The position numbers were made by a program, and so were the translations under genes. Shown here in pieces: positions 42,602 to 51,075 of a stretch of 64,000 nucleotides of DNA. How positions within the stretch are numbered: position 1 is the stretch's first letter; every line of letters starts with the position of its first letter. The stretch spans positions 248,001 through 312,000 of the forward strand of contig NZ_JABMCF010000040.1 in the NCBI RefSeq assembly GCF_013359815.1, read 5' to 3'. Origin of the DNA: Curtobacterium flaccumfaciens (GTDB lineage Bacteria > Actinomycetota > Actinomycetes > Actinomycetales > Microbacteriaceae). Below the pieces are notes generated by a model. It saw nothing but the letters and a program-made list of their open reading frames with translations. It searched no databases and was not told where the DNA came from.

Positions 42602-42674
42602 GGGCCTTTAGCTCAGCTGGTAGAGCGCCACGTTTACACCGTGGATGTCGTCGGTTCGATCCCGGCAGGGCCCA
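42602..42674 (+). tRNA. tRNA-Val (TAC)
   Basis: Acceptor GGGCCTT (42602-42608) pairs with 42667-42673, D-arm GCTCAGCTGGTAGAGC, anticodon stem CCACG/CGTGG with loop TTTACAC (anticodon TAC), T-loop TTCGATC with stem GTCGG/CCGGC, discriminator A at 42674. CCA is not encoded. Confidence 0.95.
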
Positions 42675-42683
42675 CCGAGCCAC

Positions 42684-42716
42684 CGCTGGCCGGTCTCCCA
42701 CCGGGACCGACCAGCG
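42684..42716. terminator. Terminator after tRNA-Val
   Basis: CGCTGG pairs with CCAGCG, then after one mismatch CGGTCTC pairs with GGGACCG (one G-U). It lies between the tRNA and the end of the minus-strand monooxygenase gene and can serve both. Confidence 0.6.
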
Positions 42717-42721
42717 ATCCG

Positions 42722-43078
42722 TCAGTCGCCGAGGGCCCACAGCCATTCGGCTTCGAGGTCGCCTTCGACGAGTTCCGCGAGCTTGCCGAAGTAGTCCTGC
42801 ATGTGTGGCTGCTGCACGTGGCGCGCGATGTCCGCCCCGGAGGACCACCGCTCGTAGAACGCGAACGCCCCGGGCTGCTCCTTCGTGGTGTGCACCGAGT
42901 ACTGCTCGTAGCCGTGCTCGGATCGCACTGTGGGGATGATCGCGCGGATCGCGTCTTCGAGTTCCTGCTCCTTGCCGGCCCGGGCGCGGGCGAACCCGTA
43001 GACGGCCACCGGGGTCGTCGAGGCCAGGACGTCGGCGGGCATCAAGCCATCGGGGACGGTGTCTTCGGTCGTGCTCAT
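42722..43078 (-). CDS. ABM-domain (YgiN-like) quinol monooxygenase family protein
   Basis: 118 aa. A ferredoxin-like ABM fold is indicated by VAVYGFARARAGKEQELEDAIRAIIPTVRSEHGYEQYSVHTTKEQPGAFAFYERWSSGADIARHVQQPHMQDYF. Family members oxidise quinols or aromatics without a cofactor. The ATG at 43078 follows GAAAG. Divergent from an AraC-type regulator that probably controls it. Confidence 0.85.
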   Translation of the reverse strand: MSTTEDTVPDGLMPADVLASTTPVAVYGFARARAGKEQELEDAIRAIIPTVRSEHGYEQYSVHTTKEQPGAFAFYERWSSGADIARHVQQPHMQDYFGKLAELVEGDLEAEWLWALGD

Positions 43079-43170
43079 GGTGACTGCTTCTTTCGTTTCG
43101 TTGCCGTCCCGAACGAGTGCTCCGGACGTCGTCAACGCTAGGAGCGGTCAGTGGGACGTTCAATGCTCCT

Positions 43171-43201
43171 GAGGACCAGGTTCATGTCCGCGAGGACCAA
43201 C
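43171..43201. promoter_or_regulatory. Direct repeats 21 bp apart in the AraC/monooxygenase gap
   Basis: GAGGACCA at 43171-43178 and again at 43192-43199. The 21-bp spacing fits binding by the two helix-turn-helix units of an AraC-type protein. Confidence 0.5.
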
Positions 43202-43237
43202 CGAAGCGGTTCCATGGTCCATCCGGAAAGACCGGCG

Positions 43238-43243
43238 TACATT
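43238..43243 (+). promoter_or_regulatory. -10 box of a leaderless transcript (AraC-type regulator)
   Basis: TACATT, 7 bases before the GTG at 43251; no ribosome binding site. Confidence 0.55.
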
Positions 43244-43250
43244 CGTCGAA

Positions 43251-44183
43251 GTGGACGTCCTCTCCGAAGTGCTCGACGTCTCCGGAGTCCGGGGAAGTGC
43301 CGGCGCCCGGATCGCGGCCGCCGGCAACTGGGGCGTGGAATGGGTCCGGGATCGCGACGCCGTCGTCTACGCGGTCACTGCCGGTGTCGCCTACCTGATG
43401 GTCGAGGGCGGTGCCCCGAGGCTCCTGACGACGGGCGACGTCGTCGTCCTCACCACCGGCGCCGCCCATGCGCTCTCCAGCGCACCCGAGGTCGACATCC
43501 ACTCGTGTGACGTCGCGGCCGCGGACGAGGCACGCCGCAACGGTGGCCTCCTGCGTCTGGGCGACGGGGACGAGCAGACGCAGATCCTGGGCGCGTCGTA
43601 CTCCCACGATCCCGCTGGATCCACACCGGTCTTCGCCCTGCTTCCTCCGGTGATCCACCTCCGGGCCCAGCAACTCGACGCGAGCCTCGCGGACATCGTC
43701 CGGCTCATCGGACACGAACTCGCTCGTCCCGGCCTTGCGACCCACCTCGTCCTCGATCGTCTCGTCGACGTCCTCCTCGTCGCGATCTTGCGGACCTGGC
43801 TCGCCTCCTCGCCAGAACCCGGCGCCTCGTGGTGGGGAGTCCTCCGCGACCCACTCCTGACGCGGGCGGTCACGAGGATCCACGAGGCTCCTGGTCACCC
43901 CTGGACGACCGAAGCGCTCGCACGTGACGTCGCAACGTCGAAGCAGACGCTGGTGCGCCGCTTCCGGACGTTCGCGGACACCACGCCGGGGGAGTACCTA
44001 ACCCGCTGGAGGATGGACCTCGCAGCGCGTCGACTCCGTGACACCGACGACGGCCTCCAGAAGATCGCCGCTGACGTCGGGTACACCTCCGTCTACGCGT
44101 TCAGCCGAGCCTTCAGCCGTGAACGGTCGCTCCCGCCCGGGCGGTACCGAACGGTCGCCCGCGCAGGTGAGCGCCCCGATTGA
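43251..44183 (+). CDS. AraC-family transcriptional regulator with cupin sensor domain
   Basis: 310 aa. N-terminal cupin_6-type ligand domain (GGAPRLLTTGDVVVLTTGAAHALSSAP) and C-terminal double helix-turn-helix (TTEALARDVATSKQTLVRRFRTFADTTPGEYLTRWRMDLAARRLRDT...IAADVGYTSVYAFSRAFSRERSLPPGRYR). This class typically controls a neighbouring oxidoreductase in response to a reactive small molecule; here the divergent ABM monooxygenase is the likely target. Confidence 0.9.
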   Translation: MDVLSEVLDVSGVRGSAGARIAAAGNWGVEWVRDRDAVVYAVTAGVAYLMVEGGAPRLLTTGDVVVLTTGAAHALSSAPEVDIHSCDVAAADEARRNGGLLRLGDGDEQTQILGASYSHDPAGSTPVFALLPPVIHLRAQQLDASLADIVRLIGHELARPGLATHLVLDRLVDVLLVAILRTWLASSPEPGASWWGVLRDPLLTRAVTRIHEAPGHPWTTEALARDVATSKQTLVRRFRTFADTTPGEYLTRWRMDLAARRLRDTDDGLQKIAADVGYTSVYAFSRAFSRERSLPPGRYRTVARAGERPD

Positions 44184-44191
44184 CGGGAGCA

Positions 44192-45031
44192 CTACTCGCT
44201 GATCGTCGATGTGCTCGCCGTGCCCATGGACAGCAGGATGAGCGCGCGCGCCGTTGCAGAGCCGGCCTCGCAGCCGTAGACGACCAGCTGCAGGCCGGGT
44301 GACCCCTCGACGGCGAAGGTGTGGGCGTCGAACTCCAGCCGCCCGACCTCCGCGTGCTCGAACTGCTTCGCGGTGGTCGTCTTGCGCCGTACCCGTTGCG
44401 TGCTCCACCGTTCGGCGAACTCCGGGCTGGCGTCGTTCACTCCCGCGATGAGACGGAGGAGGCGCGGGTCGCTCCCGAACTCCGCGGTCGCCGCCCGCAG
44501 GCTCGCGACGGTCGCGTCTGCGGCGCGGGCCCAGTCGGCGTGGAAGTGCCGCGCCGTCGGGTCGAGGAAGGTCATCCGCACGAGGTTGTCGAAGCGTCCG
44601 AAGGGTGCGTACACCGCACGGGCCAGGGCATTCGCGGCGAGGATCTCGTGCGCGGGGTCGATCACGAACGCGGGGTGTGCCGACCACGAGTCGAGCAGCT
44701 GCCCGAGAGCCGGCGTCACCGACGTCGCCACGCGCGGGAGTCGCGGGGGAGCAACCAGCCCGGCCAACGAGAACAGGTGGTCGCGCTCGTCGCCCTCGAG
44801 CTCGAGCCCGTCGGCGATGCCCTCGAGCACGGCGGCGCCGGGACTCACCTCCCGCCCTTGCTCGAGCCGTGTGTAGTAGTCGACGCTGAGGCCGCCCAGC
44901 ACCGCGAGTTCCTCGCGGCGGAGCCCGGGCACCCGGCGGACACCGCCGCCTGGCAGTCCGAGCGACTCCGGGGCGAGGCGGCCGCGGACGGCGCGCAGGT
45001 ACGCGGCGAGGGTGAGGTCGTCGGCGGGCAC
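44192..45031 (-). CDS. XRE-family regulator with MmyB-like ligand domain
   Basis: 279 aa. The helix-turn-helix is LRAVRGRLAPESLGLPGG followed by RRVPGLRREELAVLGGLSVDYYTRLEQGREV, the hallmark of this subfamily; the C-terminal MmyB-like PAS domain begins at VIDPAHEILAANALARAVY. Such regulators usually sit divergent to the SDR gene they control, as here. The GTG at 45031 is chosen by homology pattern; no ribosome site is visible. Confidence 0.88.
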   Translation of the reverse strand: MPADDLTLAAYLRAVRGRLAPESLGLPGGGVRRVPGLRREELAVLGGLSVDYYTRLEQGREVSPGAAVLEGIADGLELEGDERDHLFSLAGLVAPPRLPRVATSVTPALGQLLDSWSAHPAFVIDPAHEILAANALARAVYAPFGRFDNLVRMTFLDPTARHFHADWARAADATVASLRAATAEFGSDPRLLRLIAGVNDASPEFAERWSTQRVRRKTTTAKQFEHAEVGRLEFDAHTFAVEGSPGLQLVVYGCEAGSATARALILLSMGTASTSTISE

Positions 45032-45033
45032 GG

Positions 45034-45089
45034 GACCAGGGTAGGTGGCAGGAGCGCCGCCTCCCTGGTCCTGCCGTACCCCGGCAGGA
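45034..45089. promoter_or_regulatory. Two inverted repeats in the XRE/SDR divergent gap
   Basis: GACCAGGG (45034-45041) with CCCTGGTC (45063-45070), and TCCTGCCG (45069-45076) with CGGCAGGA (45082-45089). The two 8-bp dyads overlap at one arm. Likely operator(s). Confidence 0.45.
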
Positions 45090-45131
45090 CAGGGCGATGG
45101 TCCGGGGCTGAGCGGCGTCGAGGCTGGGGGC

Positions 45132-46103
45132 ATGGACACCAGCAGCACGCCCCAGCCCGTTCACCCCTACCTCGGCCTCTGGATCACCGCCGACGGCCGC
45201 ATCCGCCACGAGCTCCGGCCCGACGGCCGTTACGTGGAGGCCCGAGGTGACCGTGAGGCGGCCTACGTGGGCACCTACGAGGTCGACGGCGACCACATCG
45301 ACTACCGAGACGACACCGGCTTCACCGCGGACGGCGACTTCAGGGACGACGTCCTGCACCACGCGGGCATGGTGCTGCACCGACGGAAGGTCGTCCTCGT
45401 GACGGGCGCCTCCAGCGGCATCGGGCGCGCGACGGCCGTCCGCCTCGCCGCGGCCGGCCACCCCGTCGTGCTCGGGGCTCGGCGCACCGACCGGCTCGAC
45501 GAGCTCGTCACCGAGATCGAGGGGGCGGGCGGTACGGCGATGGCAGTGCCGCTCGACGTGACCGCCCTCGCCTCGGTGCAGGAGTTCGCTGCTGCTGCCA
45601 GGGCACGCTTCGGGCGGATCGACGTGCTCGTCGCGAACGCCGGCGTGATGCCGCTGTCGCCCCTCGCCGCAGGCCTCGTCGACGAGTGGGACAGGATGAT
45701 CGACGTCAACGTCCGCGGCCTCCTCCACAGCATCACGGCGACCCTGCCCACCATGCTCGCGCAGGGCACCGGCCACGTCGTGACGATCGCGTCCGTCGGC
45801 GCCTACGACGTCTCGCCCACAGCGGCTGTCTACTGCGGCACGAAGTTCGCAGCACGGGCGATCACCGAGGGGCTGCGTCAGGAGTCACCGCGCGGGATCC
45901 GTGTCACCACCGTGTCACCAGGAGTCACCGAGTCCGAGCTCGCCGCAACGATCACCGACGCCTCCGCCGCCGCCGCGATGGTCGTCTACCGTGCCGAGTC
46001 GATCTCTGCCGATGCCATCGCCCGCGCTGTCTCCTACGCGGTGGCCGAGCGACCCGACGTCGACGTGAACGAGATCGTCGTGCGGCCTGCGGCCCAGCGT
46101 TGA
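45132..46103 (+). CDS. Fusion of an Atu4866-like domain with a short-chain dehydrogenase
   Basis: 323 aa. Residues ~10-84 (HPYLGLWITADGRIRHELRPDGRYVEARG, then HIDYRDDTGFTADGDF and LHHAGMVLHR) match the small Atu4866-type protein domain. A Rossmann SDR follows at once: TGASSGIG at 91-98, NAG motif VANAGV, catalytic Ser in TIASVGAYD and YxxxK in VYCGTKFA. In related loci these are usually two adjacent genes; here they form one open frame with no linker. Reaction unknown. Divergent from its likely XRE regulator. Confidence 0.85.
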   Translation: MDTSSTPQPVHPYLGLWITADGRIRHELRPDGRYVEARGDREAAYVGTYEVDGDHIDYRDDTGFTADGDFRDDVLHHAGMVLHRRKVVLVTGASSGIGRATAVRLAAAGHPVVLGARRTDRLDELVTEIEGAGGTAMAVPLDVTALASVQEFAAAARARFGRIDVLVANAGVMPLSPLAAGLVDEWDRMIDVNVRGLLHSITATLPTMLAQGTGHVVTIASVGAYDVSPTAAVYCGTKFAARAITEGLRQESPRGIRVTTVSPGVTESELAATITDASAAAAMVVYRAESISADAIARAVSYAVAERPDVDVNEIVVRPAAQR

Positions 46104-46251
46104 GTTGCTCCGCACGAGGGGCTCTGCGTGCCCGGTCGGCTGGGCAGGACCTCGACGATGCCGTCCGCGGGTACGAGGACCGGAGGACCACCCGGGTCGC
46201 GTGAATCTGAACGCTCGGTCACGTGCCTGACGACGCCGGTGTGATCCGTGC

Positions 46252-47046
46252 TCAGGGGCGCCAGTCGGTCAGCTGGAGCTCCGGGAAGGCAGCCAGCAGC
46301 GCGGTGGGATCGCCAGGAGTGACCGGGTTGGCGAGGAGGTCGTCGATCGCTGGCGGGAGATCGTCCCGCCGGGTCGTGGGAGTCGGACCGCCGTGGGCGA
46401 TGTCCACCCATTCCTGCATCGTGTGCTGCTGAGGCCCGACGAGGTCGAACACGCCACTCGGCGCGCCGGGCCGGGTCGCGAGCAGGATCGCCGTGACGAC
46501 GTCATCGATGTGGATCGGACGGAAGACCTGGGAGCCGTCCCCGGCGATCGGGACCGGATCTCCGTCCGTGCCGCCACGCACCATGAAGTCGAACGGCTGG
46601 GGGTTGTCTCGGCCGCCGACGATCGCGCTGATGCGGAACACGGTGGCGTTCATCGGGGCGAGGATCTCTTCCGCCATGCCCTTGGCGCGCTCGTACCAGT
46701 TCTCGGCGGAGGAGTCCGCCCCGAGTTGGGAGAGGTAGACGATGCGGGTGCCTTCGCCGACCGAATCGGCGACCCGTCGGGTGGTCTCGACCGTGCCGGC
46801 GAGGTAGTCCTCCCAGTTCGGCGCGCCGAAGTTCCCGGCGAGGTGCGCAACGGCGTCGACCTGGCCGAGGGCGGTCTCGGCGGCAGTCGACGTCGTCCAG
46901 TCCGTGATCACCGTGGCGGCATCGACCCGGCCACTCCGGCGAACGAGCGCGACGGCGTCTCCGTGCAGTTCGGCGAGCATCTGCTGACCGGTGCGACTGT
47001 TCGCGCCGGTGATCGCGAGGCGAGGGCCATTCAAGTGCGATGTCAT
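46252..47046 (-). CDS. NmrA/NAD(P)-binding family protein
   Basis: 264 aa atypical SDR: AITGANSRTGQQMLAEL at the N-terminus binds NAD(P), then GQVDAVAHLAGNFGAPNWEDYL and a substrate-lobe with FRPIHIDDVVTAILLAT. No canonical YxxxK in the usual place, so it may act as a redox-sensing or isomerase-type protein. Divergent from a MarR regulator across 40 bases; a TATGCT box lies 10 bases before its start. Confidence 0.8.
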   Translation of the reverse strand: MTSHLNGPRLAITGANSRTGQQMLAELHGDAVALVRRSGRVDAATVITDWTTSTAAETALGQVDAVAHLAGNFGAPNWEDYLAGTVETTRRVADSVGEGTRIVYLSQLGADSSAENWYERAKGMAEEILAPMNATVFRISAIVGGRDNPQPFDFMVRGGTDGDPVPIAGDGSQVFRPIHIDDVVTAILLATRPGAPSGVFDLVGPQQHTMQEWVDIAHGGPTPTTRRDDLPPAIDDLLANPVTPGDPTALLAAFPELQLTDWRP

Positions 47047-47086
47047 AATGTGCTACAGCATATGCCTGCTGTGGGAGGATCGAGGG
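47047..47086. promoter_or_regulatory. Short AT-rich divergent promoter (MarR / NmrA-like)
   Basis: The 40-base gap is the most AT-rich in the region and contains a TGCT-AC-AGCA palindrome at 47051-47060. MarR proteins normally repress from such sites between themselves and their target. Confidence 0.5.
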
Positions 47087-47569
47087 ATGGATGACCTCGA
47101 ACGACTGGGATTGCTGACGAAGGCTGTCTCGCGGGAGTCGGACAGGCGCCTGACCGAGCTCCTCAAACCGCTCGGCGTGACGCCCAGCCAGGCGGAAGTG
47201 CTGCAACTCCTCGACCTGTACGGACCGATGTCGTTGGGAGAGCTCGGCGGGCTGGTGCTCTTCGAAGGCGGGCACCCGAGCAGGCTCGTCGACCGCATGG
47301 TCACGGCGGGGATGGTCGATCGCCAGGAGAGTGCGGATGATCGGCGCCGGATCCAGCTCAGCTGCACGCCTGCGGGACGGCAGCTCGCCGCGGCGGCCAC
47401 GGCGGCGAAGGAACAGTTCCGGGTCTGGCTCCGTGCGCAGCTGGAAGGTGTCGAACTCACACCGGCCATGGACGCCCTCGCAGCCGTCATCGTCGGTACC
47501 TCGATGCAGGACACGGTGTCGTCGCGTGCAGCACGTTCGCTCGTCCGTTCCGACAGCACCCCGACCTGA
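47087..47569 (+). CDS. MarR-family transcriptional regulator
   Basis: 160 aa winged-helix dimer: recognition region VTPSQAEVLQLLDLYGPMSLGELGGLVLFEGGHPSRLVDRMVTAGMVDRQESADDRRRIQLSCTPAGRQL is textbook MarR. ATG at 47087 follows GGGAGG. It likely represses itself and the divergent NmrA-like gene. Confidence 0.9.
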   Translation: MDDLERLGLLTKAVSRESDRRLTELLKPLGVTPSQAEVLQLLDLYGPMSLGELGGLVLFEGGHPSRLVDRMVTAGMVDRQESADDRRRIQLSCTPAGRQLAAAATAAKEQFRVWLRAQLEGVELTPAMDALAAVIVGTSMQDTVSSRAARSLVRSDSTPT

Positions 47570-47584
47570 TGCAGGCACGAGCGG

Positions 47585-48742
47585 TCACTGTCTCGATGGG
47601 GTCGTGGCGACGCTGGTGGGGACGCGCGGGGAGCTGACGCCGGGCTGTGTTGCGCGGTTCCCGAGGCAGTGCAGCAGGAGTCGGCGTGCCGGAACCTCGA
47701 CCGCGTCGTGCAGGACGGTCCCGACGGCCAACGCCACCACCAACGCGAGCAGGGCCAGGAGGGCGCTGGTGACGCCTCCGTCGGCCGCGCCCTGGGGCCG
47801 GAAGGCCAGCACGGCGTCGATCGTCAGGAGATGGACGAGGTAGAACGCGAACGACCTGGTCCCCAGGTGCACGAGCAGCGGAGACGACAGGCCGGTGGTG
47901 CGTCCGTCGACGTCCGCCCTGGCGAGCGCGGGCAGCAGCAGGGAGAACCCCACGACCGTGCAGCCGGTCAGTGCGAACCCCGAGGTGGGGTGCAGGTCTG
48001 CGGCGAGGAGGCCCGCGACCGTCAGCAGGACGGGGACCGCGAGTCGTGGTCCGCCCCAGGCGCCCGAGCGCACCAGGGCAGCGCTCAGGACGCCGAGCAG
48101 GAACTCCGGGAACCGTGCCGGTGGCCAGCTCGCCGGGACGGGAGAACCGGGCAGGTGCGGCACGAGCACCGGTGCGACCAGGACGAGGACGGCTGCGAGC
48201 ACGGCGAGGGCCGTGAGCACGGCTGGGTGAGCGTGGCGGATCGGTCGGATGAGGAACGGGAACGTCAGGTAGAAGAACGCTTCGCAGGCGAGGGACCACG
48301 ACACCGGGTTCCCGGCTTGCCACCACGGTGCGTGCCAGGCGTTGACGAGCAGGACGTTCGCCACGAGGGCTGCCGGCGACGCCGTCCGGATGCTGGGCAT
48401 CAGTGTCGCTCCCACGACGATCGCGGCGAGGACGGCGACCAGGTGCAGCGGCCAGATCCGTGCGGCACGGCGGTACCAGAAGTGCAGTGCCGCTCGCAGC
48501 GGTCCTGCGCGCTCCCCGTCGGTGCGGTCCGACCAGGCCAGGACGAAGCCGGAGAGCATGAAGAACAGCGAGACGCCGGTGTCGCCGCTGCCGACCACGG
48601 CGCTCAGGGTGCTCTGCGCGTTCCCGTCGAAGTACCCGAGGTTCCGCACGTGGTAGGCGAAGACCCCGAACGCAGCGACCCAGCGCAGGCCGGTCAACGA
48701 CGGCAGGACAGGGTTCTCGAGCGCGGGGTCGGTTCTGGACAT
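47585..48742 (-). CDS. Acyltransferase family 3 membrane protein (OafA/YrhL type)
   Basis: 385 aa with about ten hydrophobic segments. The family opening is present (LPSLTGLRWVAAFGVFAYHVRNLG with catalytic-type His), as are GVSLFFMLSGFVLAW and FWYRRAARIWPLHL. Such enzymes O-acylate surface sugars or lipids. It converges on the MarR gene with a 15-base gap. Confidence 0.88.
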   Translation of the reverse strand: MSRTDPALENPVLPSLTGLRWVAAFGVFAYHVRNLGYFDGNAQSTLSAVVGSGDTGVSLFFMLSGFVLAWSDRTDGERAGPLRAALHFWYRRAARIWPLHLVAVLAAIVVGATLMPSIRTASPAALVANVLLVNAWHAPWWQAGNPVSWSLACEAFFYLTFPFLIRPIRHAHPAVLTALAVLAAVLVLVAPVLVPHLPGSPVPASWPPARFPEFLLGVLSAALVRSGAWGGPRLAVPVLLTVAGLLAADLHPTSGFALTGCTVVGFSLLLPALARADVDGRTTGLSSPLLVHLGTRSFAFYLVHLLTIDAVLAFRPQGAADGGVTSALLALLALVVALAVGTVLHDAVEVPARRLLLHCLGNRATQPGVSSPRVPTSVATTPSRQ

Positions 48743-48859
48743 GCCCTCATCGGAACAGTCGACACGTCAGCCGAGCGTCTGGTCGAGCGCATACGCTCCG
48801 CATACATCCGATCTGCTGTGCTGACCGGGTCCGGATCGGCCGGAGCAGCGAGGAGCGAC

Positions 48860-49546
48860 GTGCGGGTACTGGTGGTGGAGGACGAGCCGTTCCTGGCGGA
48901 GGCGATCCGCGTGGGCCTGCGGCTCGAAGCGATCGCCGCCGACACGGTGGGCGACGGCTTCGCCGCGCTCGATCAGCTGGCCGTCCACGCGTACGACGTG
49001 GTCGTGCTCGACCGGGACATCCCCGGTCTGCACGGCGACGAGGTCTGTGCCCGGATCGTTGCTGATCCGGAAGCGCCGAGCGTCCTCATGTTGACGGCGT
49101 CGACGACACTCGCGGAGCGGGTCCACGGCCTCCAGCTCGGGGCCGACGACTACCTGGGCAAGCCCTTCGACTTCGAGGAGCTCGTGGCACGGCTCCGCGC
49201 GCTCAACCGGCGAGCACGTCGCGCGGTCGCGCCGGTCCTCGAGACGGCGGGCCTCCGGCTCGACCCCTTCCGACGTGAGGCCTACCGCGACGGTCGCTAC
49301 CTGCGCCTGGGGCGGAAGGAGTTCGCGGTCCTCGAGGTCCTGCTGCGTGCGGACGGTGGCGTCGTGAGTGCCGAGCAGCTGCTCGAGCAGGTGTGGGACG
49401 AGCACGCTGACCCGTTCACCAACGCGGTCCGGCTGACCATCTCGACCCTGCGGAAGAAGCTCGGCAGTCCCGACGCCATCCGGACGCTGCCCGGTGTCGG
49501 GTACGCGATCGCACAGGGTCCTGTCCGCGATCGTCCCGAAGCATGA
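48860..49546 (+). CDS. OmpR-type response regulator
   Basis: 228 aa. Receiver domain with acidic pocket VVEDEP and phospho-acceptor Asp51 (VVVLDRDIPG), Lys in LGKPFDFEEL; C-terminal winged helix (RKEFAVLEVLLRADGGVVSAEQLLEQVWDEHADPFTNAVRLTISTLRKKLG). GTG 48860 follows AGGAG closely. ATGA overlap with the kinase gene. Confidence 0.93.
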   Translation: MRVLVVEDEPFLAEAIRVGLRLEAIAADTVGDGFAALDQLAVHAYDVVVLDRDIPGLHGDEVCARIVADPEAPSVLMLTASTTLAERVHGLQLGADDYLGKPFDFEELVARLRALNRRARRAVAPVLETAGLRLDPFRREAYRDGRYLRLGRKEFAVLEVLLRADGGVVSAEQLLEQVWDEHADPFTNAVRLTISTLRKKLGSPDAIRTLPGVGYAIAQGPVRDRPEA

Positions 49547-50661
49547 GGATCCCTGCGCTGCACCGTCTGTCGATCCGGGCGCGGCTCACCCTGACCTACA
49601 CGGCCCTGATCCTGCTCACCGGCGCCGTCATGCTCGCGGTCGTCTTCGCAGTCCTCGCCATCGTCCCCGGCTACGCGTTCACGGCAGGCCCGTTCCCCTA
49701 CGGGTCGACGCACGACATGTACGAGATCACCGGCCGCGACGACGTCCTCCGCCTCTTCGTCATCGTCTCGGTCCCGGCGCTGCTCGTGGTCGGGGGCATC
49801 GGTGGTGTCGTCAGCTGGCTCGTCGCGGGCAGACTCCTCCGCCCGCTCCGCGACATCATCACGACCGCCGACCGGCTCGGGGCCGGGACGCTGGACGCCC
49901 GGGTGGACGTCTCTGGTCCACCGGACGAGATCCGCGACGTCGGTGCGACGCTGAACCGGATGCTCGACCGCCTGGAGACCGCCTTCGTCAGTCGGTCGCG
50001 GTTTGCGGCGAACGCCTCGCACGAACTGCGGACCCCGCTCGCCACGATGAAGACGATGCTCCAGGTCGCCCTCCGCACGCCCGACGGGCCGGACCGGACG
50101 CAGACCCTCGAACGACTGCTCGTCACCACGGACCAGATGATCCGCATGACGACGGCGCTCCTCGACCTGGCACGTGGGGACGAACCCATCGACGCGCGCC
50201 CGGTGTCGCTCCGCGACGAGGTCGCGGCCGCGCTGCTGGCAGTGGACGCGGAACGCCTGGCCCGACGGATCGTCGTGTCGGTCCAGCTCGACGACGTCGT
50301 CGTGCTGGGCAACCGACCGCTGCTCGGGCAACTCGTCGGCAACCTGATCCGCAACGCCGTGGTCCACAACGTCTCCGGCGGGAGCCTGCGGGTGGTGCTC
50401 GACGATCGGTCGTCCGAGCTCCGGGTCGAGAACGACGGCGAGGTGATCCCGACCGACGAGGTGCACGAGTTGACGGAGCCGTTCCGCCGCCGCCACCGCA
50501 CGCGGACGAACGGGAGCGGGCACGGACTCGGCCTGCCGCTCGTGGCGATGATCGCGACCGTGCACGGTGCGGAGCTGACCCTGACGCCGCGCGCTGCCGG
50601 CGGGTTGACCGCTTCGGCCCGTTTCCCGGAACGGCAGCCAGATCCGGAAGGATCCAACTGA
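49543..50661 (+). CDS. Sensor histidine kinase
   Basis: 372 aa. Two membrane segments (about 15-42 and 70-96) bracket a short ~27-residue outside loop, too small for a classic ligand domain, so it may sense the membrane. Then HAMP, H-box ASHELRTPLAT with His160, N-box NLIRNAVVHN and G-box GSGHGLGLPL. Partner of the regulator upstream by overlap. Target unknown. Confidence 0.93.
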   Translation: MRIPALHRLSIRARLTLTYTALILLTGAVMLAVVFAVLAIVPGYAFTAGPFPYGSTHDMYEITGRDDVLRLFVIVSVPALLVVGGIGGVVSWLVAGRLLRPLRDIITTADRLGAGTLDARVDVSGPPDEIRDVGATLNRMLDRLETAFVSRSRFAANASHELRTPLATMKTMLQVALRTPDGPDRTQTLERLLVTTDQMIRMTTALLDLARGDEPIDARPVSLRDEVAAALLAVDAERLARRIVVSVQLDDVVVLGNRPLLGQLVGNLIRNAVVHNVSGGSLRVVLDDRSSELRVENDGEVIPTDEVHELTEPFRRRHRTRTNGSGHGLGLPLVAMIATVHGAELTLTPRAAGGLTASARFPERQPDPEGSN

Positions 50662-50700
50662 TCGTCGCCCCGGGGCCTCGGCGATCACCCTGGCGTCCGG

Positions 50701-50706
50701 TAGCGT
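50701..50706 (+). promoter_or_regulatory. -10 box of a leaderless transcript (small membrane protein)
   Basis: TAGCGT, 7 bases before the ATG at 50714; no ribosome site. Confidence 0.5.
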
Positions 50707-50713
50707 CAGCGCC

Positions 50714-50956
50714 ATGACCGAGATGCAGCGACGCAGTCTGCTGGAACGGCTGATCGGCAAGCCCCTGCCGTGGCTCGCCTGGGTGTGGGCGGTCATCGCG
50801 CTGGTCTGGCTCGTCCTGGCCGTCGTCGAACCGTCCCGGTTCCACACGCAGATGGCGGTCCTCTGGATCATCCTCGCCGCCGTGCAGATCGGCTCGGTGT
50901 CCTACGCCCGCGCGCAGGCGCGGAAGCGTGCTCGGAACGCAGGCGACGACTCGTAG
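50714..50956 (+). CDS. Small two-span membrane protein
   Basis: 80 aa: basic N-terminus (MTEMQRRSLLERLIGK), two hydrophobic segments (about 18-39 and 46-64) and a basic tail (ARAQARKRARNAG). No family recognised. Expression is supported by the well-placed -10 box. Confidence 0.65.
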   Translation: MTEMQRRSLLERLIGKPLPWLAWVWAVIALVWLVLAVVEPSRFHTQMAVLWIILAAVQIGSVSYARAQARKRARNAGDDS

Positions 50957-51075
50957 CCGGCCCGACGCCGGCGCCCAGAGCACGTCCGCGCCCGGAGCAC
51001 GCCCGCGTCCGCCCAGTGCATGAGCGAGCGCAGAGCTCGGCGAGATGCCTGTGCGCTGCGTGAGAGCATGCGGTC

